Both the position numbers and the translations under genes were made by a program. Shown piece after piece: positions 33,701-45,472 of a stretch of DNA of 64,000 bases; positions within the stretch are counted from its first letter, which is position 1, and each line of letters starts with the position of its first letter. The notes below the pieces were generated by a model. It had not been told where the DNA came from, did not search any database, and was given only the letters and a program-made list of their open reading frames with translations. This DNA comes from Scenedesmus sp. ARA3 (Eukaryota > Chlorophyta > Chlorophyceae > Sphaeropleales > Scenedesmaceae). The stretch spans positions 112,771 to 176,770 of the forward strand of contig RWJK01001951.1 of assembly GCA_004335835.1 (NCBI GenBank), in the 5' to 3' direction.

Positions 33701-36389
33701 GGCCCCCTCACTGCTGCCCCAAGCTCCGGTAAAGCCCCCCGTGCTCATCGCCCTTGCTGCAGCAGCTGCTGCGGCGATTCTGTAGCCAGCCATGGGGTCT
33801 GGGCTGCTGCTGAGCTCCGCTGCACTCGCGCAGCTGCGCGGCGAGTCTGCGCCCACGGATGACGAGGGCGGGCTGCTGCCCATCACAGCAGCCATGCTGA
33901 CTCTGCCAGCACCCGGCCTGCAAACAAGTCACAAGCCCACTTTATGTAGCGGACCAGAACTACGATGCATGCCAAGCAGTTATGCCCACGCATGCACCCG
34001 CAGCTGACGTTGCTGAAAGCTATGCACGCTGCTGCCACCTGCAAAGTACCAGTGTTGTCCAGTAGCCTGCTGACGAGAACTAGCGCTGCTCACCTGCGGC
34101 GTAGTGACAGCTGCTGTGCTGCTGCCTTGACAGCCCCCATGCTGCCAAGCAGCGCCTGTGAAGCCTGCTGGCCTGCTGGCTGCATTGCTGAGGCGCCATG
34201 CCTGATGGGGCTGCTGCTTGGGGAGTCCCTCCACCTGCTGAATGTCTTGGCCATTGCAGAGCTGCCACTTGGCCAGACAGTTGCAGCTGCTGCTCCTGCT
34301 GCTGCCACTGCTGCTCTGCCAGGAGACTTGTTGCCTGCAGCATCCTTCACGTCCCCTAGGCTTCTGCTGCGCTTCATGAAGGATGCAGCACTGGCCTGCA
34401 GGAAAGTCACGGTGACTCATTGGTTCTGTTGAGTGTGCTCAGCACTGCCACACACAATGCCTTGGAAGAACATTGGTTTGAAGATAGTGCCACGCCTGAA
34501 CAGCTGTTGTGCAGCAGCCACACAGCTACATCGGCAGCACAATCCACTCACCCGTGCCAAGCCCTCTGGCACCACAGTGGCCGCATTCAGCAGTGATTTC
34601 CGGGAGTTGTGCTCGCTCTTGTGCCTGCAAGGCAGACGCACCATACCATGTCACCATGCCTGTAAACACACCATGTAATTTCACCAACCGCCTGGTTGCA
34701 CCATACAAGCGCAGCATGATGTGGTTACTGCTGAGTGCTGCTGTCGCCAGCTTGAACCGACTTGCGTGCACGTAACTCACTGGTTGCCGTGATCCTGCTC
34801 AGCTCTGCTGCTGTGGGCACCCTTCTGCTCAAACTCTGCTGCTGCACAAGCCATCTCCTGAGTGATGACCCGCTGGTTGGCGCCGCCGGCCATGACACTG
34901 AGCAGCAGCTGCAGCAGCAGGCGCAGCACAAACAAACTGTTGAGTTTCTAAACCAAAGCACCATGGTCAGCACTCACAGTTAGCAGCCCAGCTGGACAGC
35001 TGCAGGCGGGCACCGCTGGTGGCTGGCTTGCTGCTGTGCCATCCGCTGCTGCTTACCTTGTTGATGCTGTACGGTGCCAGGGATGCCAGCGTGCTGCGCA
35101 GCAGGCACGTCGCAAACAGCTCCCGCAGCATCGCCCGCATCATGGGGCACGCCCTGTCCTCTGGCGGCATGATGTGCACCACCACAGCCTCGGACAGGCG
35201 CTTGCAAGCCTGGTGCTGCCCATCTGGGGTGCTGAAAGCAGGGTGCAGCAAGTGCTGTTTGTTCAGCACGTTCCTGATTGCTGCATCAGCCTCTGCTGCT
35301 GGCAGCGCTCTCAGGGCTGCTGGGCCCAGAGTGTCAGCTGCTGTGCGATACAGCTGCAAAGTTGAGCACAGTGCCGATGAGCAGTCCCTACAGGCATAGA
35401 AATGACAAAGAAAGTACATCATGCGGTTGAGTTTAGTGTATCAACAGCTTGCTGGGCGAGTCATTGTGGTGCGTCAGCTGCTAGGTGCAAGCATGGTTTG
35501 ACACGTTGGTTGTGACGTGGTGTGTGCACTTGCTGTTCGTATCATTGCTTGTATGCTTCAGCTTCCCTGCTAAACTTGGCCCATAACATGTGCCGTACCT
35601 GATCAGCAGTGAGGTCCAGTCAAGCCGCTTGGCCCGCCTGCTGGCCTGCCCAAATGCGTGGTTCAACTGCCAGCGTACTTCAGCTGGAAACTCCCGGTCT
35701 GGAGACAGTTGACCAAACCACGCATCATAAATGAACTGCAGGGCAGCAAGCAAATGCATGGTTGGTGACGTCATTCGTTTTAACAGCGGCACCACGCCCT
35801 CGCTGCTGCTACTGCGGCTGCAACTGCTTGCACAGCTACACGGCGCTTGGCAAAAACACTTGCAGCTGGCCAGACGAGCACCAATAAATAGGCGCTGCTG
35901 CCCTTTGGCACGCATATACATGGCTGGCCGTGGCATAGCACATACCTCCTGTATGATGCTGTTGCACAGCTTGTCCCATGCTGATGCCACCAGCTCGCTG
36001 CCTACAAGCTTTCTCCATGCATCACGGTCCCTGTGCTGCCTTGGGCCCTTTGGGGTGCCTGGCTGCTTGGAGACCTTCTCCCTGCTCTGCTCATATGCGT
36101 CAGCTGCCGCTGCTGCTGCGTGTTCGCTGCTGCCACTGCTCGGAGGTGGCCATGCCAGCCGGCTGCGCACATCCAGGTGCGCTGCCAGCAGCCGCAGCCC
36201 GACCACCACTGCGACTGCCACAACCCAGCGCGCTGTTTGACTGCTGCACCCTGTATAGCAGTTTAGTTGGCAGAGAAGCAGCATGTCCGTGAGATGCATG
36301 TGGCTAATGTGCGGAGGCTGACAGTTTGACCATCCTGACAGATCCAGTGAAGCTGTGACCTTGATGATGATCGCAATGGCTGCCTCCAT
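30744..36389 (-). CDS. Sorting nexin with PXA, PX and nexin-C domains
   Basis: A peripheral or anchored endosomal protein family that binds phosphoinositides; relatives are animal SNX13/SNX19/SNX25 and plant PXA-PX-nexin-C proteins. Exons in transcript order: 36389-35946, 35735-35599, 35387-35057, 34908-34781, 34624-34552, 34395-34094, 33917-33414 and 33207-30744. Every phase matches, giving 1,460 residues. A hydrophobic segment (about 54-70, WVVAVAVVVGLRLLAA) suggests a membrane anchor. The PXA domain (about 125-345) shows FGQLSPDREFPAEVRWQLNH and a block ending LLIRDCSS. The PX domain (about 600-720) contains DNRGEWTVTRRYRHFEALHK, with the RRYxxF phosphoinositide-binding arginine, and LPPKRLL. 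The nexin-C domain fills the last ~165 residues (FELQNQGFVRRP, RLQAQLWPGGVWF). About 560 residues of Ser/Gln/Ala-rich sequence separate PX and nexin-C. No RGS domain is seen. The first exon start is uncertain; ATGs at 36299 and 36284 are alternatives. Confidence 0.9.
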
Positions 36390-39300
36390 GTGTGCTGAAA
36401 GCCCCTACATGTTGCATAATCCTTATAACTAGCAAGTCTCACTCGCAGCATTGTAAAGTAGGTTACTTGCTATGCTGTCAGGGGCAGTACAGCAGCATGT
36501 GCTATGCTACATGGACATTCACATGCTGCTCGCCTTCATGAGCTTCTGCAACAGTTTGACTCACATTCAAGGACCCCAGCCACCAGACAGCAGCACAGCA
36601 ACAGCTTCAGCAATCGAAAGGCAGCCCGGGAATCGCATGCAGCGACTCCGCAAGCAACCGCTGCTCTAGACAGCATCGAGTTTGGGGTTTCATATGGTCA
36701 GGTATATTGTTTTTTTATGCGTGCATAGTCCTGGCAGCAATTAGGAGTCCGAATCTCAGGCAGTACTATACAGCACCACGGGCTCAAGGTCTGTCCCTTC
36801 AAAACAAAGACTCTCTGCAGCAACCAAGCACACATCAAAGCCGTTACAGCATCAGTCTACTGGCTGAGGTTCACGGGTTGAAGCGCACCAGGAGTGACAA
36901 CCTTGATTGACGTGACAGTTGTCTATATCGGAGCTGACGACTCATCATGAACACCAAGGCTCTTGGCATGTTTCAAGCCATCTAAGTTGTGTGTACTGAC
37001 CATCACCCGCACCTTTCGGAAACTCGCGACTCTCTTGACCTGATATGTGAGACAGCTCACGTAGAACGCAGCATGGAAGACAAGCTTGACGAACATAAGC
37101 TGAAGGTCAGCCATCACGCCAATGACCACAAGGCCAAACTGGTAAGGTGGCCTTTTCTGTCCCGCTTCCTCTCGATCCTGGTCGTGCAGCAGTCTAAGAG
37201 CCTTCAAATGCGTTTGTGTGCCAGTGAAATTTGTTTTTAATTGTGAGTGCGCGCTTGCGATGCATAATTCTTGCAGGAGTCCAAGTCAGCAAGGATGGAG
37301 AGACACAGCGGTGAGGGTCCTACTGTCATCTGCGAACACACCTTATTGTACTAGTTTTGGTCTTTTGATGTTGTGTAGCTTACTGTCGGAAGGGCTTGGC
37401 TGTCCAAAGTACACGTGCCCAAACACAGATCCAAGGCTTCCGGAAATGCAGAAGTTGGTGCACACGCAGCGTGCCTCAAAACAACTTGATGCAGTAGGAA
37501 CAAGAGTTTTGTGACATCAGTGTGCATTGGCTCACGTCGTGCCAGTGCTCCCTGTTGGACAGCTTAGCAGCAGCACGTATCAATGCTGCAGCAGCAACAC
37601 ATATCAATGCTGCTGCTGCAATCCATCATGCAGCTCAGCTTAACAAGGACGTCCTGCAGCCAGCTACAACCAGTCACAACCGGACCAGCAGCACCGCCAC
37701 CACAATGACAGTGCTAGCCGCATAACAGCAGTGGCACCCTTGATTAAGGCTTGCCCATCGCAACATCCTCAGTGCTGCTGAGACCACATCACCACGGATG
37801 CACTTTTGACAGGCCCCTGTTACACGGCCGACTGTCGCTGCAAGGTTGCCGCTATAGTTTACGACATACACATGGGCCACAGCATTTGCAGGTGTTTTGC
37901 TGCACTCCCGGTTGACTTACTGCGCATGGCACTGGCATTGTCCTAATGCAGGCACCGGCCACCCCATCAAAGAGCAGGCAAAGAAGGGAGGCGGCGGTGG
38001 TGGCAATTGGGGCAGGTGGGCATAGCAGTAGCAGGTGGCTTGATGCAGTGTCTGCTGGCTGCTGGCTGCATCCATTTGTTGGAGGACACGGCTGCGCCTG
38101 ACAGCAGCGTAGCCCCACATGTCACTCGGGGTGGTGCTTGCAACACTGTCTGCCGGGACTTGATTTTGAGCGTCATCACAGTGCAAGCCCTTTAACCTGT
38201 TCTCAAGCCATGATGGGTCATTATTAGCTTCAAAACCAGCCATCAAGGGTCAAGCTACCCAACTGCAGTCGCATTAGCAGTGTTGTAGCGGCTCAAGCTG
38301 TGTACCATGGTACGGCTCTTTGACTGCTGCTGTTGCCGCTGCTGCTGTCATTGCTGCAGCTACAAGGACGACATTGAAGAGGCTAAGGCTGAGTTGTAGG
38401 AAGCAGCAGCATGTGTTAGGTGGATGAGGGCATAACAAGCACAGGAGACCAGGATGCGTTGTATGCAGCCGGTGGCAGGCGCCATGCAGTTGCCGCCGTG
38501 TCCTATGCAGCCTTTACATGTGCCTGATGCTTACTGTGAGGTGTTGTGACTGTTGTGACAGTGACTATTGGGCGTTTTGTAGTGAGTGCTGCGGCCTGTG
38601 GATGCTATGGTGCAGATGGCTTGCTCACCCTGCTCTGGCCGAGAAACACCAAGTCAGGCTTGGTTCAATGTAAATCAGCATGTGCATGGGTGCTTGCATG
38701 TAGAGGTAGAGCTGGTTGTAGTGCTGAACATGTACACTATGACCATGGATGTCAGCCCCTGCACGCAGTAGGATTGCTGCTCTGCAGTGCGGTTTTTGCC
38801 CAACCACCAATCTTGTGAATGTTGACCAATGCTACAAGTGAATTGCTGCCTTCTAAAAGGTTGTTAGGGTCGGTGTGGTTTTTCCCTGTCCACATTGCTG
38901 CCTGTCACAGGCATGTAACGGTTACATGACACTGGACCGCACGAGATCATGCGGTACATCTGTTGTCCCGTTGCATGATGCTTGGTGTGGCAGCTTTGTG
39001 CTTCTACATGCGTCTGCTGTCACACTGTCACAGCACTCCAGCTGGCCCAGGACAATGGCTGACACCTGTTTTCCCTCTTGTCAGCTTAATTGAGTTCAGC
39101 TTTCTGTTGCGCTGTGTGTGCAGCAACGTGTATGGCGCTTATGTAATTGGTACGCTTTACATCTTTCCTGCGTGGACTGCATCCGTAACTCGACCGATGT
39201 GTGCTGCACTGACGGCTGTGACCAAACAAAAATGCGGTGGCCGAGAACTTGGAAACCTTGGAGGCAGTGAACTGCAGTTACACCGCGCGCCGACTGATGT

Positions 39301-40612
39301 CACTGATGTCCCAAGACATTCATACTGCAAACCCCGTTGGGGTTTCACCAACAAGCGCGTGCCGCCATCAGGCATGCGCAATACCATGTGCACGCCCTCA
39401 CGTCCGCAAACGACAGAACCTGTTAATGATAACAGGCACCGTGCAGTGACTGCCAACGCACAAGCTTGCATGCCGTGTTGTGCGCGAAGTCACAATGCTG
39501 TGCAATGCCTGTGCACGTGCTAAAACACAGCAGGACGCTTACATGCAAGATGAAAACCCTCTATCCACAGCAGCTGGTGGTTTGCCTGATCTGCTGCAGG
39601 ACGACCCCATTATTGTGCTGCCACTGGCTCGCAGAGAGTCCATGATGCACGACCAGCCTTGCGCTGGTGGATGCTGCACAACGCACTGGCCGCGGCAGCC
39701 TCATACTATGTAGTACAAAAGACCCGGCAACACCAGTGTCACAGCAATTCAGCAAAACACAAAGTGCAGCAACAGCTGTCAAAGAGAGGAAATGTTCCAA
39801 ACAGAAGTCCAGCAGCCTTCACCATGCACTGAAATCCCACAGCATGATGCAGGCTGCTCACTGACTCCAGCAAACATATAGAGGTAGCAGTATCACTGGA
39901 CAGTGGTACTGGACGGCATTATATACTTGGCTGTCAACACCTTTGAAGCGTGCAGCCTGCACAACACCACTCTGTGCTGAGCGAGTACAAATGATATACC
40001 CCTTTGCGCCCTTCTGTCGCGCTTGCCTGCTGCAAAGTGCCGCACATGTTGCTGTTGAACTATGCACATGCCAAGGCATGCAAGCAACAGCAGGGCACCA
40101 GCCTCAACGCATTGGCCGGCAAGCAGCAAAGGTGTCTCTGACAGCGGCTGTGGCAGCACACACAGGCATGCCAGCACAAGCTGATTGCGTGAGCACAGTG
40201 TGCCCCAGCCTTGCAGGAACACAAACAGCTGTGCGGAAGTTCAGCACACAGGTGTGGTCTGTTGACATGCGTGTTGCGATGGCAGCTCACACGTGTCATG
40301 TGACGAAGTTGTGGCCCATCATACAGAGATGCCAAATCACTTGACACTGCACTGCTCCTGGGCTAGTCCACGAGACTGTTCAGCCCGAGGGGGAAGTGCG
40401 CAACACCTGGCTTTGCCGGCTGACACGTGCAGAACACGAGCAGCTGCTCTTTCTGCTGTGGGGTGCACATAAGCCGTGTATACGTCGTTAACACGTCTGG
40501 AGCTGCAGGGTTTGCACAAGCTATGACCGGCAGCACTCTCAACAACACACGGACATTCGCCACCACGGGGCGCCAAAGGTCCGCAGATACAGCATCAGCA
40601 GCACCTGCTGCT
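36390..40612. other. Gene-poor 4.2-kb stretch
   Basis: Contains the upstream region of the sorting-nexin gene and the 3' flank of the BET1-like gene. No gene can be supported by homology. One open frame at 36923-37207 (minus strand) has protein-like composition and is listed separately. An open frame at 38963-39523 (plus) has no recognisable motif. A TTACA at 39539-39543 could be a distant TGTAA signal for the BET1-like gene. Confidence 0.5.
36923..37207 (-). other. Possible short coding fragment of unknown function
   Basis: Open for 94 codons to a stop, without a clear ATG at its start. It contains a long hydrophobic block (FGLVVIGVMADLQLMFVKLV) flanked by charged residues (LLHDQDREEAGQKR before, basic residues after), as expected for a membrane segment. 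Possible splice sites lie inside it (CAG before TTTGGC; GTGAGC after TTCTAC). I do not recognise it. It may be an exon of an unannotated gene or chance. Confidence 0.2.
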
Positions 40613-41929
40613 TCATCGCCAGAAGAACAGCCTCCCCAGCCGCCGCAGCTTGTTGAGCACAAACACCAGCAGGCAGATGCCGACTATGAACAGCACCACA
40701 TACAGCATGAGGTTGCTGCGCGACTGCTTGTAGGCTATGTTCAATCGCCGCATGGCTTGCCGCAGCTTCAGCTTGGCCTTCTCCATCGCTTCCTCCTGCG
40801 CAGCAAGCCGGTGCATGCACGGATTGTTGGAGCGATTGGGCTAGTGTTGGAGAGAAAACAAGCTGAGGAGGCTGCAGGGAGCAAAGATGCTGACACTTGC
40901 AAGGTCGCCTGGAGGGTGATGGCACTGCAACCCAGATGGCGCTGCCAAAGTGATGGCGCTGCACACATGATGGCGGAGCATAGTTAGCTAAGCTGCAAGC
41001 ACAGAGCAATTCTGTAGCCGGCTAAGGCTGCCGCTTGCTGCTCACCAGCCCTTCCATAGCTGTACCGGTTAGTTTGGTTTCCTCCTCAATGGCCAGTGCC
41101 ATCTGCACGTTCACAAACACAACATCACTTTGCATGAGGAACAGGTGACATGGTGCTACTGTAGCCCAGCGCAACCACTGCACACTTCAACTCCAGCCAA
41201 ACAGCATGCATAGTGTGCCACTAACACCTACTAACAGAGCAACGCCCAGCAAGAACAAATCCGAGAACTACAAGCGATCGCCAATGAACCACAAGCAAAG
41301 CAAGCAAGCAAGCAAGCAGTACCATGTCTAATCTGCTGTTAGGCATGCACAAACAGTGGCCTTGTCTGCCTGCCTGCCTGCCTGCCTGCATGTGTCCAGT
41401 GCCCAGCTGCACCGCAAGCTCTGGCCCAACCAGAAACATGCAGCTGCTGCCCAGACCTTTGCATTACCAGTCTTGGGCCACAAGCAGTCGCAGCTTGGCC
41501 TGTCAGCAGGCAAGCCTTACACATGTGCGACTGCACTTTGCCGTGAGAGCGGCATGCCTCCCAGTGTGACGCTTTGAAAACGCTGCTGCCTCACCTGTTT
41601 GAGCTTTGCAACATCACCACGAAGTCCAGTTATCTGTTCATCAGCATCAAACTTCTCTATGCTGATTTGCAGGTGATCCTGGCGAGGGCGAGCAGACAAC
41701 CCTCCCCTGCAAGCCATGCACAGAGCCTTCAGGGGCAAAAGCTGTGCGCTGCATGTGAGCTGCCTGCTGGGCTTGGCCCGCCAACTAGATGTTACGTTGC
41801 TTCAGCTTCAAATGAGTTACACTTAGATGCCAAGGTACTCTTCAGTAGCAGAATTGTGCACAACAGGAACTGCATGGGATGTGCGCGTGTGCGCCCTTAC
41901 CTGGATGTGTACCCGCCCCCACCATCCAT
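40613..41929 (-). CDS. BET1/SFT1-like Qc-SNARE
   Basis: A small tail-anchored SNARE of ER-Golgi or intra-Golgi transport, similar to plant BS14/BET11. Four short exons in transcript order: 41929-41901, 41661-41595, 41102-41046 and 40795-40613, phases consistent, 111 residues. The start MDGGGGYTS is followed by DADEQITGLRGDVAKLK, matching the DDEITGLHGQVRQLK region of plant BS14 proteins. The SNARE helix runs to RQAMRRLN (to about residue 70) and a single hydrophobic anchor spans about 80-98 (LMLYVVLFIVGICLLVFVL), then a short basic tail. The zero-layer position, normally Gln, aligns with Thr in KLTGT. The short exons make this gene easy to miss. The first exon is the least certain. It is divergent from the gene at 42442, with a 512-bp shared upstream region. 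Confidence 0.82.
41291..41389. repeat. Two tetranucleotide repeats in a BET1-like intron
   Basis: An AAGC-type run at about 41291-41312 and a CTGC run at about 41366-41389, both in the intron 41103-41594 of the BET1-like gene. Confidence 0.8.
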
Positions 41930-42441
41930 GGCACACCCTGAAGACTTGATCCACTGCTTGTTTGTACGAGCAACTGCAAGCGGAAGAGATGTCAGCACAG
42001 TAGAGCTGCTGGTTCCTGCTGCTGTTCAGTTGCTGCTGTTCAGTTGCTGCTGCTGCTGCTGGTCCGTGGCAACAGAAGGAGAAAGGCAATGCTCTGATAG
42101 TAAATTGAGTGCAGCAACAAACAAATCGGTTGTGAATACCAGCCACAAGACAGCTGAACGCGAACGAACAATGTACTGCAGATTACAGACAGCTCATAGT
42201 CCGAGCGAGGACAATCGGTCAACAAAGGCACAGTGGAGTTAGCAAGCATTTGCAATAGTCCTGCGGGCTTTCAACCTTGTCGTCTGTACCAGATGCACTG
42301 GGTCCTCACCATGCCCTCAACCCAGTGTGACAAGTGACCGCAAGTGCGCTTACAAGGCAACACTGTTCCGGGGCCAACAAGCATAAGAAGTCGGTTAACT
42401 ATACTTCATCCTTACTTGTGAGCTTTGCCCACCTCAGCAGG
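41930..42441. promoter_or_regulatory. Bidirectional upstream region
   Basis: 512 bp between the start codons of two divergent genes, the BET1-like SNARE (minus) and the tail-anchored protein (plus). Both promoters must lie here unless there are further 5' exons. It includes a short CTG repeat near 42045-42060. No clear TATA box is seen. Confidence 0.5.
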
Positions 42442-42952
42442 ATGCTGCAGTCTGTCCAGCACTCTAGTTTTGTGCAGCACCACAGCAGCAGCATGAGAGT
42501 GCTGCTGCCAGGGAAAGTGCCATGCAGCTGCAGAACAGCAGCAATTGTATCAGGTATCAACCAAAGAAGTAGAATTTATAGTAACCAGCAGCGCGACGTA
42601 GGGTGCTCAGACCTGTACAACATGACAGAAGCCATTAACGCGCAAAGTCAACTGGACCAGACACCTCAAGGCACCGCCTTGCCTACAAGAAGCAATGCAG
42701 CTGATCAATGCCATACACCAAGTGAAGTAAGCCAAATGTGGACAACGGGCAATGCTTGTTTGCAGCTTTCAACTGTGCTTGCTTTGGGTACAATAGAGAC
42801 CAGGTGCCAGCCTGGAAGATCAGCGGGCATGGCAGCTACCTCCAGAAGCAGCTGAGACGCCATTGAGATGTACGTTTATTTCGACCAAGTACTGAATGGC
42901 AACGTGCTGGTTTGTCGCTTGCGCAGCATTGACTAGCATTGACGGAGATCCA

Positions 42953-42998
<46 letters not shown>

Positions 42999-43470
42999 AT
43001 GTGTTCTGCATGCAGGCGTCACAGCCAGTTAGCACCATAGAGGACGCGCCCACAGCAACTTCCAATGCCCAGAGAGGCGTGGGTTACTATGCCGGCATGG
43101 TAACCACCGATCTCAAAGTCGATAACAACGCGTCTGGCTCAGACATGCTGAAGCGCAGCCTGCAGCTGGCAGGTAGGCTGCGACAGTCCTGCAGGCAGCG
43201 CCAGGTCACAGAACAACATGTGCAGAACTAGCGGTGCCTGACTGCTTGAGTTGACATTATCATCATCATCATGTTACCCATCAAGCCATAGCATGAACGC
43301 CATGAGTTGACATTAATATGGTCAAGTGACTAGACTAACTGCTTTGCGTGCGGAGCAGTGTCCACAAGGGAGTTGCCATAAGCTTGTGTTTTCTGTTTTC
43401 TGCAGGCGGTGTTGCTGGGGTTCTGATGCTGCTGACATACCTTTTCCTGGCGTCAAACAACCTGGTGTGA
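42442..43470 (+). CDS. Small tail-anchored protein, probably plastid-targeted, unknown function
   Basis: Three exons, 42442-42726, 43016-43172 and 43406-43470, join in phase to 168 residues. The N-terminus is rich in Ser, Gln, Arg and hydroxylated residues and poor in acidic residues (MLQSVQHSSFVQHHSSSMR), as in chloroplast or mitochondrial transit peptides. The middle is polar. The last 21 residues after SDMLKRSLQLAG form one hydrophobic segment (GVAGVLMLLTYLFLASNNLV) ending at the stop, so it is probably a single-pass membrane protein with a stroma- or cytosol-facing body. The final block GSDMLKRSLQLAGG followed by a membrane span has the feel of small thylakoid or envelope proteins, but I do not recognise the family. 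Splice sites are good (GTAAGC, GTAGGC, CAG). Start alternatives include the ATG at 42493. Confidence 0.5.
42953..42998 (+). repeat. Perfect CTG triplet microsatellite in an intron
   Basis: About 15 uninterrupted CTG triplets in sense orientation in the first intron of the gene at 42442, ending 17 bases before its 3' splice site. Confidence 0.95.
43267..43294 (+). repeat. 28-base interspersed repeat, copy 2
   Basis: Same 28 bases as 16460-16487, here inside the second intron of the tail-anchored protein gene. It is preceded by ATC trinucleotide repeats and flanked by two TGAGTTGACATTA-like words (about 43248 and 43306). Confidence 0.8.
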
Positions 43471-45472
43471 TGGCACTAAAACGGCAACAGCAGTATAAGC
43501 ATGATGCGCCGTTGTGAAGCATGCTGTTATCTCAGGCGGTCTGTGTCAGTCTGTTTATCCATTGCCAATGTCGTGCTGGTCGTATCACTGCATGGCTGGC
43601 TGTTCTGTCACAGAGCTCGCGGCATGCTTCACGCCTGCTGTCCCAGCATGCTTGGCTGCTTGCACTTGCATGATGTGGAGCACAGCTTGACGGGTGCGGC
43701 ATGCACAGCTCGCTTCACCCATCATGGCAGCCATAGCAATCCTTCATCAGCTGCAAGCCGCTGCTATGTGAGCAGTTTGTTGACGAGGTGATGGCATCAA
43801 AGCATAGATACCATCTACTGTACTAGCGCTGGGGTGCTGCTGCAAGTCTGAGGAGCTGGTGTGCAGGCAAGCTTGCGTAAAGGGTTGTACCAAACCTGGG
43901 ACCTGACAGACAATGGCAAGAGCCAGCACTGGTGCCTGTCATTGGCCCCCCAACGGGCGAGGTGACTTGTGTAAGCAAAATGTGGGGAGCTGTGTTGGCC
44001 ACCTCAATGTTCAACATTTGATGCATCGTTATTCGATGCCTGCTCAGCAGATGTGGAAGCAGTGCTGGCAGGGATTGCCATTTCCACATCTGCAAAGTAC
44101 ACCCCAGAAATTTGAGGTCTGTTTCCCATGAAGCCAGTGCCACTACGTACAGTGTATGCGTTACCGCAGACATGGCAGGAAAGGCTGAATATGGCAAGGC
44201 AAGGCAAGGCTGACGCAGCCTACAGTAGGCTCCAATGCTGACGAATGTCGACTTGTTGACAGTAACACAGTGCGAGTTGACGACGCTGATATTGCTGAAC
44301 TCCGTCATGCGCTCTGCCGCGTGACGATCGGCCAGCAGGAACAGCAGTAGCTATGCACCCACTGGGCCAGCTGCTGACCTGTCATGCATGGCTGACCATG
44401 GCATGCCAGCACCAGTGACAGCTTGTGAAGCCTGCCAGGCCACAGCAATCTAAGTACCGTAGATCGTGCAACACTGGTCCTTGCAGCAATGCTGCTCCCT
44501 GGTACAGCCGAGATCTGTGCGCCACGACACACCGCGTGCTCGCAGTACAGTTGTTGTCATCTAGCACTACTAATCTGAGCAATTTGCGGCGATACTGAAA
44601 TATCGTGTGCCTGTGTTGTTGTTTTTGCCATTAAATACTAAATTTTGTGCTGCAAAGCCGTATTGGTCCTCTAAGCCAGGGCCTGGGGTTGCGGTTATTG
44701 CGACCGCACTTTGACTGTCTTACCTCGGCCCTGTCACGCCTTGAGACCGCCGGGGATTTGTTTTCATTACCTGTGACTTTGTTAGAACGCTGTTCAGGGC
44801 ATGTTAGAGATGTCGGGGCTGTGAGCAACGTTTTTTTAGCCTGCGGAGGAGCACGCTGCTGGGATATGAGACTGTTTTGGGATTGATTTATATGTGCACA
44901 ATAGGATATGCTACCCGTACCTGGGCAGCGGCTCGCTCGTGGCTTGTATACGGGTGGACCAGACCCAGGTGAGCTTAAGCAGCAGCTATCAAGCGACAGG
45001 CAGGCAGCGCGCTTACTTTGAGTTTCAATGTAGCTTTCCATGTTGATGAATTAGTGTCTACCAAGGAACAGCCTGCTGGACATGCAGTCAGTAGCCCAGC
45101 GACAGCAGCTTGGCTGGCAATCTAAACTCAATGCTTGAAACCAGCTAAATCCTTTCATTGCTTTAGATGTAATCAGCGGTCGCTGCTGCCGCAGCTGTTG
45201 GTTTCAAATGAGAGCAGCAGCTATGATGTCGCCGCCTCGAAGCAGGGTGCAAAGCCTTTTAGCAAGTACTTGCAGTTGTTCTTGGAGCTTTGTGGGCCGT
45301 GCCGCAGCATTGCAGCGCTGGTAGGTCGAGTTCAACAGCGAATACAGCATGAGGCTCTTTGCAGGCAACAGCCTGCTTCACAGGCTCAACAAGGCCCTCG
45401 AAGATGACATTGATTGGCTATCTGAGCTCGCGAATCCCTTTTGCTGCGCGCTTTTCGCAGTTAACTGGCTCC
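43471..45472. other. Spacer upstream of the HECT gene, with coding-like stretches
   Basis: The first part is 3' flank of the tail-anchored protein gene. From about 44900 to 45472 the plus strand has several protein-like stretches with usable splice sites (for example a GTGAGC donor at 44969). They may be 5' exons of the HECT gene or a small separate gene. They are not called because the reading frame cannot be settled. Confidence 0.4.
43970..43974 (+). terminator. Candidate TGTAA polyadenylation signal
   Basis: TGTAA 500 bp after the stop of the tail-anchored protein gene. Confidence 0.35.

Noticed and set aside
38963..39523. 186-codon plus-strand open frame in the gene-poor region
   Set aside because: No recognisable motif, Cys/Pro/Thr-rich with no hydrophobic pattern, and no supporting splice sites.
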